Shown: positions 51,384 to 60,731, counted from the first letter of the stretch. The stretch: DNA of 64,000 nt from Larkinella sp965227735 (GCF_965227735.1 NZ_OZ245776.1:3906001-3970000), one strand, 5' to 3'. A program made the numbers and translations. Notes: generated by a model not told the origin, from the letters alone.

Positions 51384-51962
51384 ATGCTTGACCAAATCAT
51401 TCGCCAGGAACTGACCGAAGCCCGCTCGGTTCTCGATGCGTTTCTCAGCGACGCCAACCAGATTACGGCCATCGGACAAGCCGCCCAAGTGATGGCTGAT
51501 GCCCTGCAAAACGGCCATAAAATTATTTCCTGCGGCAACGGCGGCTCCCACTGCGACGCCATGCACTTTGCCGAAGAACTGTCGGGCCGGTACCGCGACG
51601 AACGCCGGGCGCTGGCGGCTATCGCCATTTCCGACTCCAGCCACCTTACCTGTGTGGGCAATGACTATGGCTACGATTCGGTATTCTCGCGTTTTATCGA
51701 AGGGCTGGGCAACGAAGGCGACGTGTTGCTGGGCATTAGCACAAGCGGCAATTCGGCCAACATCATCCGGGCCGTAGAAGCTGCCCGGATGCGGGGTATG
51801 AAAGTAGTTTTGCTAACCGGCAAAGACGGGGGTAAACTGGCCGGAACCGCCGACGTTGAGATTTGCGTTCCCCACTTTGGCTATGCCGACCGCATCCAGG
51901 AGATTCACATCAAAGTCATTCATTTGTTCATTCTGCTCATCGAGAAGCGACTGATTGCCTAA
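51384..51962 (+). CDS. gmhA: Phosphoheptose isomerase
   Basis: 192 residues. SIS fold; KIISCGNGGSHCDAMHFAEE is the GmhA signature, with the metal/active-site His and Glu, and ISTSGNSANIIRA the phosphate-binding loop. It converts sedoheptulose-7-phosphate to a heptose phosphate for LPS core or S-layer glycan precursors. Between the Wzi-like gene and the AsmA-like gene, all plus strand, suggesting an envelope group. Confidence 0.92.
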   Translation: MLDQIIRQELTEARSVLDAFLSDANQITAIGQAAQVMADALQNGHKIISCGNGGSHCDAMHFAEELSGRYRDERRALAAIAISDSSHLTCVGNDYGYDSVFSRFIEGLGNEGDVLLGISTSGNSANIIRAVEAARMRGMKVVLLTGKDGGKLAGTADVEICVPHFGYADRIQEIHIKVIHLFILLIEKRLIA

Positions 51963-52034
51963 GCCGGTCGCGGAAATTATTCAAACTTTTTCGGCTTTTG
52001 TTTGTCCTATACAAATAGAACACAAGCAATTAGC

Positions 52035-54683
52035 ATGAAAAAAACCGGAATCATCCTTGCATCACTACTGGGCGTACTGCTCCTGGTCGCCTGGATTGTG
52101 CCGATGTTTTTTCGGGATAAAATCGTAACCCGTCTCCAGCAGGAACTGACCAATCGGGTGAATGCCCGGATCACGTTTCGGCCCGAAAAAGTGAGCCTGT
52201 CGCTGCTTCGCCACTTTCCCAATCTGACCTTGCAAACCGATTCACTCAGCATTGTCGGACGAACGCCGTTTGCGGGTGATACCTTGCTTAGCACCCGCGC
52301 CTTCGAAGTAAAAGTCAACCTGCTGAGTGTGCTTTCGGGCGATAAATTGAAACTGAACGGCGTGTATCTCGATCAGCCGCGCGTGCTGGTGAAAATTCTA
52401 CGCGATGGCCGGGCCAACTACGACATCTACAAAGCCGCTGAAAGTGACGAACCGGAAAAGGCCGACACCAGCCAGACGGCTTTTACGCTCGACATCGACG
52501 AATGGGAAATAAAAGATGGTTTGATCCGGTATGACGACCGGAGTTTGCCGATGACGGTTCGGCTGGAAGCGGTCCGCCATACCGGCAGCGGCAGTTTGTC
52601 GGCGGAAGTGGCGGATTTGGTGCTGAAGACGAAAGCAGAACGCATCTCGCTCACCTACGACGGGATGGAATACCTGAGCGACAAAAAGCTGGATGCCGAT
52701 ATGAAACTGCGGGCCGATCTTGAAACATCCATCTACACCTTTGCCGACAACCGCATCCGCGTGAATGAGTTGCCGCTGGAACTCAACGGCTCGATTGCCA
52801 CCGGCACATCGGCACCGGCGGATACGTCCATGCGGTTTGATTTGACGTATCGGTCGCCCGACAGTGATTTCAAAAATCTGCTGTCGCTGGTGCCCGGAAT
52901 GTATTCCGAACAGTTTCAGGACATCGATGCCGACGGAACGGTGCGTTTCGACGGAACGGTGAAGGGTGTTTACAATGCGAAGCAAATTCCGGCGTTTCTG
53001 CTGAATCTGGTCGTCAACGACGGGCGGTTCAAATACCCGGATTTGGCGTCGGCAGTCGAACACATTGCTCTGGATCTGACCGTCAGCAATGCCACCGATC
53101 GCTTTGATAATACGGTAATTAATCTGAAAAAACTGGTTGCAGATCTGGGGCAGAACCCGATTCGCGGGCGGGTGCTGGTGCGGGGGCTCACCCGCTCCAG
53201 CGTTGATGCCGACCTGACCGCCAAACTGAATCTGGAGGAGTTGACGCAGTTGTTTCCGATTGACAGTATGACACTGCGGGGGCTGGCGGATCTGAACCTG
53301 AAAGCGAAAGGCATCTACGACAAAACCGCCAAACTCTTTCCGGTGGCCGATGGGCTAATCCGGTTGCAGAACGGGTCGGTGAAGTCGATGAAATTTCCGG
53401 AACCGGTGGAAGCGATCAATGTCCGGGCGAGCCTCACCAACCGGACGGGCAAACGGGCCGATACCCGCGTGGACATCGCCAATTTGCAACTGCAACTGGC
53501 TGGCGATCCTTTTCAGGCCAAAGGCTGGGTGCAGAATTTCGATGATTATACCTTCGATGTAATTGCCAAAGGCCGACTGAATTTGACGAATTTGACCCGC
53601 ATTTTTCCAGTGGAAGGGACCCGGTTGGCCGGGCTGATCGACGCCAGCATGGAAGCCAAAGGCCGGCTTTCGGACGCCAAAGCCAAACGGTATGACCAGA
53701 TTCCGACCAGCGGCACGATGGCGATTACAAACCTGACCTACCGGGGCGAAAGTCTGCCGCAGGGGCTGACCCTGAATTCTGCCCGGCTGACGCTGCTGCC
53801 CGGAAAGCTGAACGTCGACCAGGCGCAGGGTATGCTGGGAACCAGCACTTTCACGGCCGACGGTTTTTTGAGCAACTACATTCCGTTTCTGCTGGACGAG
53901 AACCAGCCGCTGGAAGGAACGCTCAACGTTCGGGCCAATCAGTTGAGTATCAACGAATGGATGAGTGACGATCTGCAGCCACAGGCAAAAACCGCCCAGC
54001 CGTCGGTGGTTGAAATTCCTGATAACATCCGATTTGTGGTCAATGCAACCATCGGTCAGGCGGTTTACGACAAAATGCCGTTGAACAACGTCAAAGGACA
54101 GCTTGAACTAGCCGACGGAACCCTGCGGATGAAGCAGGTGACGTTTAATTCGCTGGGCGGGCAGTTTGTTACCAATGGGAGCTACGACCCGAAGGATCTG
54201 GCAAAACCGCGGTTTGCCTTTGATGTCAACATTGCCAACGCCGACATTTCGCAGGCTCACCGGCATCTGACGCTCGCCAGAGTGGTTTTTCCGCTGGCGC
54301 AGTACATGATCGGGCGGTTTTCGAGCACCTTTGCGGTCGATGGGCGGCTGGAGCCGGATATGATGCCGGATTTGAACAGTTTGACGGGAAATGCGCTGGT
54401 GAAGATAGTGCAGGCGACGCTGAAAAATAACCCGATTATGGAGCGTCTTGTTGAAAAAACAAAACTGTCTGACCTCCGGAATGCGCAGTTCAAAGATCTG
54501 CTGATGAAAGTGGACGTCAAAAACGGGTTTGTAACCATCAAACCGTTCGATGTCAGGATCAAGGACAATATCGTGACGGTTTCGGGCTCCAATTCACTGG
54601 AAGGAGACCTGAAATACCTTCTGAAACTGGATGTGCCAACGGCAAAGCGGGTGTTCAGTTTGCCAAAGCGTTTTCGTCGCTGA
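52035..54683 (+). CDS. AsmA-family envelope protein, C-terminus lost by frameshift
   Basis: 882 residues as read, from the ATG at 52035 (MKKTGIILASLLGVLLLVAW, an N-terminal membrane anchor). The AsmA N-domain is seen at ~20-150 (LRHFPNLTLQTDSLSIVG), and the C-terminal AsmA/DUF748-like repeats at ~600-870 (KDNIVTVSGSNSLEGDLKYL). Such proteins span the periplasm and affect lipid transport to the outer membrane. After DVPTAK the frame reads RVFSLPKRFRR and stops, while another frame continues in family-like sequence to 54889. One base appears to be missing near AAAG at 54644-54647. Confidence 0.87.
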   Translation: MKKTGIILASLLGVLLLVAWIVPMFFRDKIVTRLQQELTNRVNARITFRPEKVSLSLLRHFPNLTLQTDSLSIVGRTPFAGDTLLSTRAFEVKVNLLSVLSGDKLKLNGVYLDQPRVLVKILRDGRANYDIYKAAESDEPEKADTSQTAFTLDIDEWEIKDGLIRYDDRSLPMTVRLEAVRHTGSGSLSAEVADLVLKTKAERISLTYDGMEYLSDKKLDADMKLRADLETSIYTFADNRIRVNELPLELNGSIATGTSAPADTSMRFDLTYRSPDSDFKNLLSLVPGMYSEQFQDIDADGTVRFDGTVKGVYNAKQIPAFLLNLVVNDGRFKYPDLASAVEHIALDLTVSNATDRFDNTVINLKKLVADLGQNPIRGRVLVRGLTRSSVDADLTAKLNLEELTQLFPIDSMTLRGLADLNLKAKGIYDKTAKLFPVADGLIRLQNGSVKSMKFPEPVEAINVRASLTNRTGKRADTRVDIANLQLQLAGDPFQAKGWVQNFDDYTFDVIAKGRLNLTNLTRIFPVEGTRLAGLIDASMEAKGRLSDAKAKRYDQIPTSGTMAITNLTYRGESLPQGLTLNSARLTLLPGKLNVDQAQGMLGTSTFTADGFLSNYIPFLLDENQPLEGTLNVRANQLSINEWMSDDLQPQAKTAQPSVVEIPDNIRFVVNATIGQAVYDKMPLNNVKGQLELADGTLRMKQVTFNSLGGQFVTNGSYDPKDLAKPRFAFDVNIANADISQAHRHLTLARVVFPLAQYMIGRFSSTFAVDGRLEPDMMPDLNSLTGNALVKIVQATLKNNPIMERLVEKTKLSDLRNAQFKDLLMKVDVKNGFVTIKPFDVRIKDNIVTVSGSNSLEGDLKYLLKLDVPTAKRVFSLPKRFRR

Positions 54684-54889
54684 CGGGCCAGCCGCTCGAA
54701 AACGTCGATCGCGCCAAAATCGACTTCGCATTGAACGGGAGCTACAAAAAACCGCAACTTCAGTTTCTGGCGGGTCGGGCGGCCACTCAGGTGAAGGATG
54801 TCGTGGTGAAACAGGCCAAAGAAGACCTGAAAGAGCAGGGGTTGAAACTGCTGCAAAAGCTGGCGAAACCGCCGAGAGACTCGACGTAA
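54645..54889 (+). pseudogene. Out-of-frame C-terminal tail of the AsmA-like gene
   Basis: In the frame starting at 54647 the DNA encodes AGVQFAKAFSSLTGQPLEN, then KIDFALNGSYKKPQLQFL and a Lys-rich helix, ending at TAA 54887-54889. This is what AsmA-like proteins of Bacteroidota end with, and joins smoothly to ...LKLDVPTAK if one base is restored near 54645. No start codon suits separate translation. Cause: true frameshift, sequencing error, or recoding. Confidence 0.8.
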
Positions 54890-54913
54890 CGAGTGAATGA
54901 TAAAAATCAATGG

Positions 54914-55972
54914 TTACCTTTTGGAGACGATCATCGCCCGGCCCGGAATCGAGAGGTAGGTGATGACTTTCGAGGGTTTCAGCCCGGCCTGTTTTTGCCA
55001 GTCCTGAATTTCCCGAACGGAGTAATTCCCGGCGGTGCTGGTCAGGCCGTAGAACAGATCCATGCTGTTGCCCACCAAATTAGTGCCAACGCCGGTCGAA
55101 TTGCCGTCGTCCTCGGGGCGGATAAATTCATTGACAATGTAAACGCCCCCCGGTTTCAGGGATTTGGCCACTTTCCGGGCCACTTCGCGGTTTTGCTCCT
55201 CCGAAAAATGATGCGCCAGACTGGACATCAGCACGATGTCGTATTGCGCTTCCCCAAATTCATCCGTCAGCGCGTTGCCTGCCTGGTGCCGAACGCGGTC
55301 GCCCATGCCCAGGCGCGCCAGCAGCGGAGCCGCCTGCTCGATGGCCGGTGGCAGATCCAGAATAACCGCCTGCAGATTCGGTAGTTTTCGGCAGAGAGCC
55401 ACCGAATGCTGGCCGTGTGAGCCGCCAATGTCGAGCATGCGTGTGGCATTTTTGGGCACCGGGGCTTTCCGGCCAAACTCCCTGGCTTCGGTGCCGGTGG
55501 CCGCCAGCATGGCCTGCTGGTAATACGCCCATTGCTCGGTGGTCAGGTGGTCATGATACTGAATGCCTCTGCCGGTTTTCAGGTAATCCCCCAACTGGTC
55601 CAGCCACGGCCAGACGACCCGGTTGTTGAACAGCATCATGCCAAAAACCGACTCCTGCTGTTCCTTCAGCAACCAGCGACGGCTGATGCGGGTTAACGTA
55701 TACCGGTTATCGCGTTGTTTGAAATAGCCCAAAACCAGCAGCAAGCCCATCAATTCGCGCAACGCTTTCGGATTCAACTGACACTCGGCGGCAATTTCAT
55801 CCACTGTCTGTTTGCCGTTGTGAACCGCTTCGAAAACGCCTTTGTCGGCGGCTTCGAGGACCGCCTTGCCCACAATCGGGAAAATCTGGGCGTGCAAAAG
55901 CGGTAGCGGTACCAGATTGATTTTGAGGGCAATCCATTCGAGGAGGTTTTCGGGTGTAACGGTAAGTCGCAT
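54914..55972 (-). CDS. SAM-dependent O-methyltransferase-like protein
   Basis: 352 residues. An N-terminal winged-helix dimerisation domain (~residues 10-110; VFEAVHNGKQTVDEIAAECQ) precedes a class I methyltransferase domain with MLDIGGSHGQHSVALCRKLP (SAM motif I), and a later DIVLMSSLAHHFSEEQ, with histidine where plant-type O-methyltransferases have the catalytic base. Typical architecture of the acetylserotonin/hydroxyneurosporene O-methyltransferase family, so a small aromatic or isoprenoid hydroxyl may be the target; substrate unknown. A carotenoid link is possible but crtI/crtB are 42 kb away. Convergent with the AsmA-like gene. Confidence 0.85.
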   Translation of the reverse strand: MRLTVTPENLLEWIALKINLVPLPLLHAQIFPIVGKAVLEAADKGVFEAVHNGKQTVDEIAAECQLNPKALRELMGLLLVLGYFKQRDNRYTLTRISRRWLLKEQQESVFGMMLFNNRVVWPWLDQLGDYLKTGRGIQYHDHLTTEQWAYYQQAMLAATGTEAREFGRKAPVPKNATRMLDIGGSHGQHSVALCRKLPNLQAVILDLPPAIEQAAPLLARLGMGDRVRHQAGNALTDEFGEAQYDIVLMSSLAHHFSEEQNREVARKVAKSLKPGGVYIVNEFIRPEDDGNSTGVGTNLVGNSMDLFYGLTSTAGNYSVREIQDWQKQAGLKPSKVITYLSIPGRAMIVSKR

Positions 55973-56080
55973 GTGGATTAGAACGGTTTTTCTTATTATA
56001 TTTTCGACGTATATTCGTTCTTAGTTAAAACCGGATTTAACCGGTAGAAAGCTGAAATCGTCAGGATTTATTTTCACGGC

Positions 56081-56665
56081 ATGAGTAAGGTACAGGAATT
56101 TATTAACTCGGGAATACTGGAAGAATATTGTCGTGGCCTTCTTCTGCCCGGAGAAATTCAGGAAGTAGAGCGAATGGCCGGCCTGTATCCTGCTGTTCAA
56201 CAGGCCATTGATCGCATCACCCGGACGTTAACGCAACCGGAGGCACCGAATGAACGATTAAAAAACCGCATTCTGAATACACTAAATGAACTCGGCGAGC
56301 CTCCGGTTTTCGATTTGGGCAATCTACCAATCATCAACGCCTATTCCGACGCTGAGCAGTGGCAGCGAACGGTGGCGTCGATTCAGCCCACCCGCGAATT
56401 TCGGAACCTGTATGTTCACCCGCTACGGTCCGGCAATGGGATCGAGCAGTTTATTCTGTGGGTAAAAGAAGAAGTGAAGCCCGAAGACCACCACGACGAA
56501 CGCGAGAGTTTTCTGATTCTGGAAGGGGAGTGTGAATGCCAGATCGGGACTGAAAAAATCCGGCTTTCGGCGGGGGATTATGTCGATATTCCGCTGGATA
56601 CCGAACACACGGTTCGGGTGTTGTCACCCGAACCGGTGAAGGCAATTATTCAGCGGGTGAAGTGA
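56081..56665 (+). CDS. Cupin protein with anti-sigma-like N-terminus (ChrR-like)
   Basis: 194 residues. Residues 1-80 are helical with ILEEYCRGLLLPGEIQEVER, an arrangement like the zinc-type anti-sigma domains, though HxxxC...C is not complete. Residues ~95-190 form a cupin barrel: EDHHDERESFLILEGECECQ and AGDYVDIPLDTEHTV hold the metal-binding His/Glu set. ChrR-type proteins use this pair to hold a sigma factor and sense oxidants; no sigma gene is adjacent here, so the role is a guess. Divergent from the methyltransferase gene by ~108 bases. Confidence 0.75.
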   Translation: MSKVQEFINSGILEEYCRGLLLPGEIQEVERMAGLYPAVQQAIDRITRTLTQPEAPNERLKNRILNTLNELGEPPVFDLGNLPIINAYSDAEQWQRTVASIQPTREFRNLYVHPLRSGNGIEQFILWVKEEVKPEDHHDERESFLILEGECECQIGTEKIRLSAGDYVDIPLDTEHTVRVLSPEPVKAIIQRVK

Positions 56666-56670
56666 GCGGG

Positions 56671-56817
56671 TTATCTGAGCGCTTTCACCGTCACACTTTT
56701 CAATCCATTCGTCACCCGCAGCAGCAACAGACCCGGCGGTTGATGCTGAACTACAAACGTCTGGCTTTCCACGGTCTGGGCGAAGTCAATCTGTCGGGTC
56801 GACAGCGTCCGGCCCTG
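56671..56817 (-). pseudogene. Remnant of a type IX secretion (T9SS) C-terminal sorting domain
   Basis: On the minus strand, from about 56817 to the stop at 56671-56673, the DNA encodes GRTLSTRQIDFAQTVESQTF, then QPPGLLLLRVTNGLKSVTVK and ALR-stop. This matches the end of T9SS type A sorting domains (a 'G-hydrophobic-hydrophobic-R-V' strand and a basic final strand). Upstream the frame meets a stop within ~70 bases and no long protein exists, so it is the stump of a deleted cell-surface protein gene. The rest of the gap (to 57002) shows nothing else. Confidence 0.6.
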
Positions 56818-57002
56818 ATTACTTTTACTTGGGAAAAATAGGTGAGGGCAGCTTGCACCTGATCCCGAACGCCTTCGCTAAAATACTGGGTCTCGGCGGG
56901 GTTTTACGTATGAAATTTTTAGCACCTACAAAACAAAACCCGGATACTGAACTTAGGTTGGGTTTTAAAAGTGGCCGGTGAAAACACCGGCCACGAAAAG
57001 GA

Positions 57003-57824
57003 CTAGGATTGGATGAACGCTAACAGGTCAGCATTGATGGTGGCGGCTTCAGTCGTCGGCATGCCGTGCGGAAAACCGGGGTAGGAGATCAGCTTTCCGT
57101 TCTTTAAAAGCTTCACCGCCTTCACGGCGGTCAGATGAAAGGGAACGATCTGGTCATCTTCACCATGTAGAACCAGGACCGGTACATCGACACTTTTAAG
57201 GTCTTCGGTGAAGTCGGTTTCGGAGAAAACGTTAACGCAATCGTAATGCGCTTTGATGGCGCCCATCATGCCCTGCCGCCACCAGTTATCCCGAATTCCC
57301 TGCGAAACCTTGGCCCCTTCCCGGTTGAAGCCGTAAAAAGGCATCGTAAAATCCTGAAAGTATTGAGGACGGCGGGTCGCGGTTCCTTCCCGGATTTCGT
57401 CGAACACCGACATCGGGATCCCGTCTGGATTCGATTCGGTTTGTACCATGAGGGGCGTAACGGCACTGATCAAAACCGCTTTCGCGACCCGGCCCTGGCC
57501 GTGTTTGGCCACATACCGAATCACTTCACCGCCACCGGTGGAGTGTCCAATGTGGATCGCATCTTTTAAATCCAGAAACGCGGCCAGTTCGGCCACATCG
57601 GCAGCGTAGGTATCCATGTCATGCCCGATGTCGGTTTGTGACGACCGGCCGTGTCCCCGGCGGTCGTGCGCAATCACGCGAAAGCCCTGGTTCAGGAAAA
57701 ACATCATTTGGGCATCCCAGTCATCGCCCGACAATGGCCAGCCGTGGTGGAATACGAGCGGTTGACCGGTTCCCCAGTCTTTGTAATAGATTTCGGTTCC
57801 GTCTTTTACGGTGATCTTTCCCAT
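57003..57824 (-). CDS. Alpha/beta-fold hydrolase (non-haem chloroperoxidase-like)
   Basis: 273 residues from the ATG at 57824 (MGKITVKDGTEIYYKDWGTG); the upstream in-frame ATG at 57881 is less likely. Catalytic triad: Ser in GHSTGGGEV, Asp in VLHGEDDQIVPF, His in YPGFPHGMPTT. HDRRGHGRSS and the oxyanion loop HHGWPLSGDD are typical of the bacterial perhydrolase/haloperoxidase branch. Cytosolic ester hydrolase; physiological substrate unknown. Stands alone on the minus strand. Confidence 0.88.
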   Translation of the reverse strand: MGKITVKDGTEIYYKDWGTGQPLVFHHGWPLSGDDWDAQMMFFLNQGFRVIAHDRRGHGRSSQTDIGHDMDTYAADVAELAAFLDLKDAIHIGHSTGGGEVIRYVAKHGQGRVAKAVLISAVTPLMVQTESNPDGIPMSVFDEIREGTATRRPQYFQDFTMPFYGFNREGAKVSQGIRDNWWRQGMMGAIKAHYDCVNVFSETDFTEDLKSVDVPVLVLHGEDDQIVPFHLTAVKAVKLLKNGKLISYPGFPHGMPTTEAATINADLLAFIQS

Positions 57825-57930
57825 TGTTTTACGTTTTGGTTGGTTATTGATAAGGTTTCGGAAAAATACGTCTTTTGACAATATGGGTGTAAAAGCAATC
57901 CTTTCTCACCACCATTGATGATGGGCTTTT

Positions 57931-58359
57931 CTAATCACCTTGTTGATTACGGTATTTTACCTCGATAGCCGGATTCAGTTCGAGCAGGTCATTTACAAAA
58001 CCCTGTTTGTCTTTTGGTGACAAAAGTACGCCGTCGTACCGGTTGTATACAATTTCGAGCCGGTCTAACGAGAGGGCCGGTGAACTCAATGGATTCCGGG
58101 TTTCCCGGATCTGGCGGATAGCCCCGACGTCAATTGTGGACTGGTATAAAAAACCGGCTGTTACCTCCAGCTTCCCGTTCCGAATCGTGTAACGGGTGTT
58201 TAGAAACAGATAAACGATGAACGCAACCACGGCCAGTAGAATGAAAACTCCCGGCCAGATCCGGTTTAGGATCATCAGGATACTAATCGAGCCAAGAACT
58301 AACCCCAGCGGAATGGCCAGCTCAAGCCCTATTTTGGATGAATAGGTTTTTGTCATCAT
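57931..58359 (-). CDS. Small membrane protein with bacterial PH-like domain
   Basis: 142 residues. Two hydrophobic helices (~residues 10-50: LELAIPLGLVLGSISILMIL, GVFILLAVVAFIVYLFL) followed by a bacterial PH domain (TRYTIRNGKLEVTAGFLYQS, SLDRLEIVYNRYDGVLLSPK). The architecture is that of small bPH proteins of Bacteroidota with unknown ligand. Starts four bases inside the end of the TfoX-like gene (ATGA overlap), so the pair is one operon. Confidence 0.75.
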   Translation of the reverse strand: MMTKTYSSKIGLELAIPLGLVLGSISILMILNRIWPGVFILLAVVAFIVYLFLNTRYTIRNGKLEVTAGFLYQSTIDVGAIRQIRETRNPLSSPALSLDRLEIVYNRYDGVLLSPKDKQGFVNDLLELNPAIEVKYRNQQGD

Positions 58360-58715
58360 GTCGCTTTGCTCTTTTTAGCCAGTGGGTTAAACGCCAGACA
58401 AAGCTCAAGCCAGCGTTCCAACTCCTTCGGGCTTTTGAATCCGTTTTCGGTTACATACACATAGCCCTTCATGGTTTTTCCCGAAAAGTCCATCGGAATA
58501 CAGTCGTTTTCTTCGAGGACGGTTTCAGAGGCTTCCAGGCCCACCCGGCAAAGCAGCAGGTCTTCGTCCCGTTTCTTATCGAAATGCGTAGCGCAGAACA
58601 GCTTGTCGTCCACCAGAAAGCACAAGCCGCTGAACATTTTCTTTTCGGTAAAATCGACCCCTTTGTCCACTAACATTCGGCGGATTCGGTAGGCGGTTTC
58701 TTCAGTATAGGGCAT
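58356..58715 (-). CDS. TfoX N-terminal-domain protein
   Basis: 119 residues, matching the TfoX_N domain: EKKMFSGLCFLVDDKLFCAT and DFSGKTMKGYVYVTENGFKS. Stand-alone TfoX_N proteins are frequent and their role is unknown; the competence function of Haemophilus TfoX should not be carried over. First gene of a two-gene operon with the PH-domain protein. Confidence 0.82.
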   Translation of the reverse strand: MPYTEETAYRIRRMLVDKGVDFTEKKMFSGLCFLVDDKLFCATHFDKKRDEDLLLCRVGLEASETVLEENDCIPMDFSGKTMKGYVYVTENGFKSPKELERWLELCLAFNPLAKKSKAT

Positions 58716-58776
58716 GATCGGATTGGTTTCATTACCGGTTCAGGCGTCCACTTTGCCGTTATGTTAGATCGCGTCG

Positions 58777-59577
58777 TTAGCCTTTGGGGTGGTTATCAAC
58801 TACTTCTGTTGGTGTTTTGCCAAACTGCTTCTTGAAGGCAAACGAAAAATGCGACAGATCCTCAAAGCCTACTTCCAGATACACCTGGGCGGGTTTGAGG
58901 TGCTGGTTCGCCAGTTGAAAATGAGCTTCATCCAGCCGTTTCTTTTTGAGCCAGGTGTAGGGCGTTGTCCCGAATTGTTTCTGAAAATCCCGTTTGAATG
59001 ACGACAAGCTTCGTCCCGTAAGATACGCAAAACGTTCGAGACTGATGTTAAAGCGAAAATTTCGGTTCATGAATTCTTTCAGATTTATCTTTTCGGGAAC
59101 GCTGAAATTAAAGAAAACGCCGGTCAACTGCGGATTGGCTTTCAACAAAATCAGCAGCAATTCTTCCCTTTTTAAATCGGCGAAGGTTTCGTCAATCTGT
59201 AAATCGCCGGTGTAATAGGGTTCCAGAGAATGGACAAAACTCTGTATGAATTTAGTCGCTTCGATCCCTAAAAACGAGTCGTCGTTGGCAAAAACCGGCA
59301 CATCGACCGGGTGGCGTTCCTGGAATCTTCTCAAAAATGGTTCGTCCAGCGTAATGATAATTTTCTCAAACCGATCGTTTTCCTTGTATTTCGTATACCG
59401 CACCAAATGATTTTTCCGGGCGATTACGACATCGCCCGGATTCATCGTATACGTGTTTCGCCCGTCAAACGCCTTCATCGACCCCTTCAATAAATACAGA
59501 AAAAAATGGTCTGATATGAATTGCTCCGGGGAAATTTCAGGCCCTAAGTGGCAGGATTGGATGTTGTGAACTTTCAA
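58777..59577 (-). CDS. AraC-family transcriptional regulator
   Basis: 266 residues. N-terminal cupin-like sensor (~residues 15-130; MKAFDGRNTYTMNPGDVVIA) and a C-terminal two-helix-turn-helix domain (~160-262; AYLTGRSLSSFKRDFQKQFG, VYLEVGFEDLSHFSFAFKKQ). It lies 19 bases after the SDR gene ending at 59596 on the same strand and is likely co-transcribed with it. Target unknown. Confidence 0.9.
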   Translation of the reverse strand: MKVHNIQSCHLGPEISPEQFISDHFFLYLLKGSMKAFDGRNTYTMNPGDVVIARKNHLVRYTKYKENDRFEKIIITLDEPFLRRFQERHPVDVPVFANDDSFLGIEATKFIQSFVHSLEPYYTGDLQIDETFADLKREELLLILLKANPQLTGVFFNFSVPEKINLKEFMNRNFRFNISLERFAYLTGRSLSSFKRDFQKQFGTTPYTWLKKKRLDEAHFQLANQHLKPAQVYLEVGFEDLSHFSFAFKKQFGKTPTEVVDNHPKG

Positions 59578-59595
59578 GTTTAGTGTCTTTAGACG

Positions 59596-60570
59596 TCAAT
59601 CTAAAAATAAATTTCTTTGCAAGCTATCGGCACTGGCCAGCAAGGCCGCTTCTTTGCTGCGGGGCTGCCAGCCCAACACGGTTTTGGCTTTCCGGTTCGT
59701 CATGTCAATGTAAAATTCCGGGGCCGTCGGCTGCATCCCGGCAATGTGTTTCGCTAATTCGGGCCGTTCTTTTTTAAACAGTTCGGCGACATCATGAAAG
59801 CTCATCACGCCATCCGATGCCGCAATAAACCGTTGGCCGCCAGCCTCCGGATGCGTCATGGCCGTGAGATGGATCGAGGCCACATCCCGGACATCGACAA
59901 CGCCCATGGTAAAATCCGGACTTTCCCGGACCACGCCATTCAGGATTCCGGAAACCGCCATATCCAGCGACGCCGAGGTGATTCCGCCCAGAACCGGCCC
60001 AAAAATTCCCACCGGATTGATGACCGTCAGTTCCAGATTCCCGCCTTCGGCTGCGATATACGCCCAGGCGGCTTTTTCGGCCACGGTTTTCGACTTGATG
60101 TACGGCGGAATCGGGGCCGTGGCGTCCGTCCAGTCGTCTTCGGTAAAAAGATGATCTTTGCGACTGCGGCTGTAGCCGATGGCCGCGAATGAAGAGGTTA
60201 GCACAACCCGTTTGACACCGGCTTTCTGAGCGGCTTTCAGCACCCGCAAAGCACCATCCCGCGCCGGAATGATTAGTTCGTTTTCATCCTTTGGGTCCTG
60301 GGCCGGAAACGGCGACGCGACGTGCAACACATACTCCACACCCGCAACGGCTTCCTCCCAACCGGTGTCGCTGGTCAGATCGGCCTCAAAAAACGCCAAT
60401 CGGGTAAAATCGTCAATTCCGGCTTCGCTCAAGGCGTTGATGATGCTGTCTTTTTTCGACAGGGAGCGAAGCGTGGTATTTACGTGGTATCCTTTTTGTA
60501 AAAGTTGAAGAATGGTGTGGATTCCCACAAATCCGGTGCCGCCGGTTACCAATACAGTTTGGTTTTTCAT
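59596..60570 (-). CDS. NAD-dependent epimerase/aldehyde reductase (extended SDR)
   Basis: 324 residues. VLVTGGTGFVGIHTILQLLQ is the extended-SDR GxxGxxG motif and YIKSKTVAEKAAW the YxxxK catalytic pair; SSFAAIGYSRS holds the active serine. It belongs to the dihydroflavonol reductase/aldehyde reductase branch common in bacteria, reducing carbonyls with NADPH. Upstream of the AraC regulator. A strong terminator separates it from the next minus-strand gene. Confidence 0.88.
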   Translation of the reverse strand: MKNQTVLVTGGTGFVGIHTILQLLQKGYHVNTTLRSLSKKDSIINALSEAGIDDFTRLAFFEADLTSDTGWEEAVAGVEYVLHVASPFPAQDPKDENELIIPARDGALRVLKAAQKAGVKRVVLTSSFAAIGYSRSRKDHLFTEDDWTDATAPIPPYIKSKTVAEKAAWAYIAAEGGNLELTVINPVGIFGPVLGGITSASLDMAVSGILNGVVRESPDFTMGVVDVRDVASIHLTAMTHPEAGGQRFIAASDGVMSFHDVAELFKKERPELAKHIAGMQPTAPEFYIDMTNRKAKTVLGWQPRSKEAALLASADSLQRNLFLD

Positions 60571-60669
60571 TTTGGTTGGTCGTTAATGAACAGCACAAAA
60601 TTCCGGATTTGAGCGATCGGCAACTTTGCTGTAACGTCCAATTTTGGTTTGTTGTGAAGATCACTTCGG

Positions 60670-60714
60670 GCAACAAAAAAGGATTGCCTTGTCGTGGCAA
60701 TCCTTTTTTGTTGC
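60670..60714. terminator. Bidirectional terminator, 19-bp perfect stem
   Basis: 60670-60688 and 60696-60714 are exact complements (outer part CAACAAAAAA/TTTTTTGTTG, inner GGATTGCC/GGCAATCC) with a seven-base loop. Terminates the minus-strand NmrA-like gene ahead of the SDR gene. Confidence 0.85.
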
Positions 60715-60731
60715 AGGTATGCAACTACGGT

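Noticed and set aside
56081..56665. Anti-sigma factor partner of a sigma gene
   Set aside because: No sigma factor gene adjacent and the zinc-binding N-terminal motif is incomplete, so the function is left open.
58356..58715. Competence regulator TfoX
   Set aside because: Only the N-terminal domain is present; stand-alone versions have no shown role in competence.
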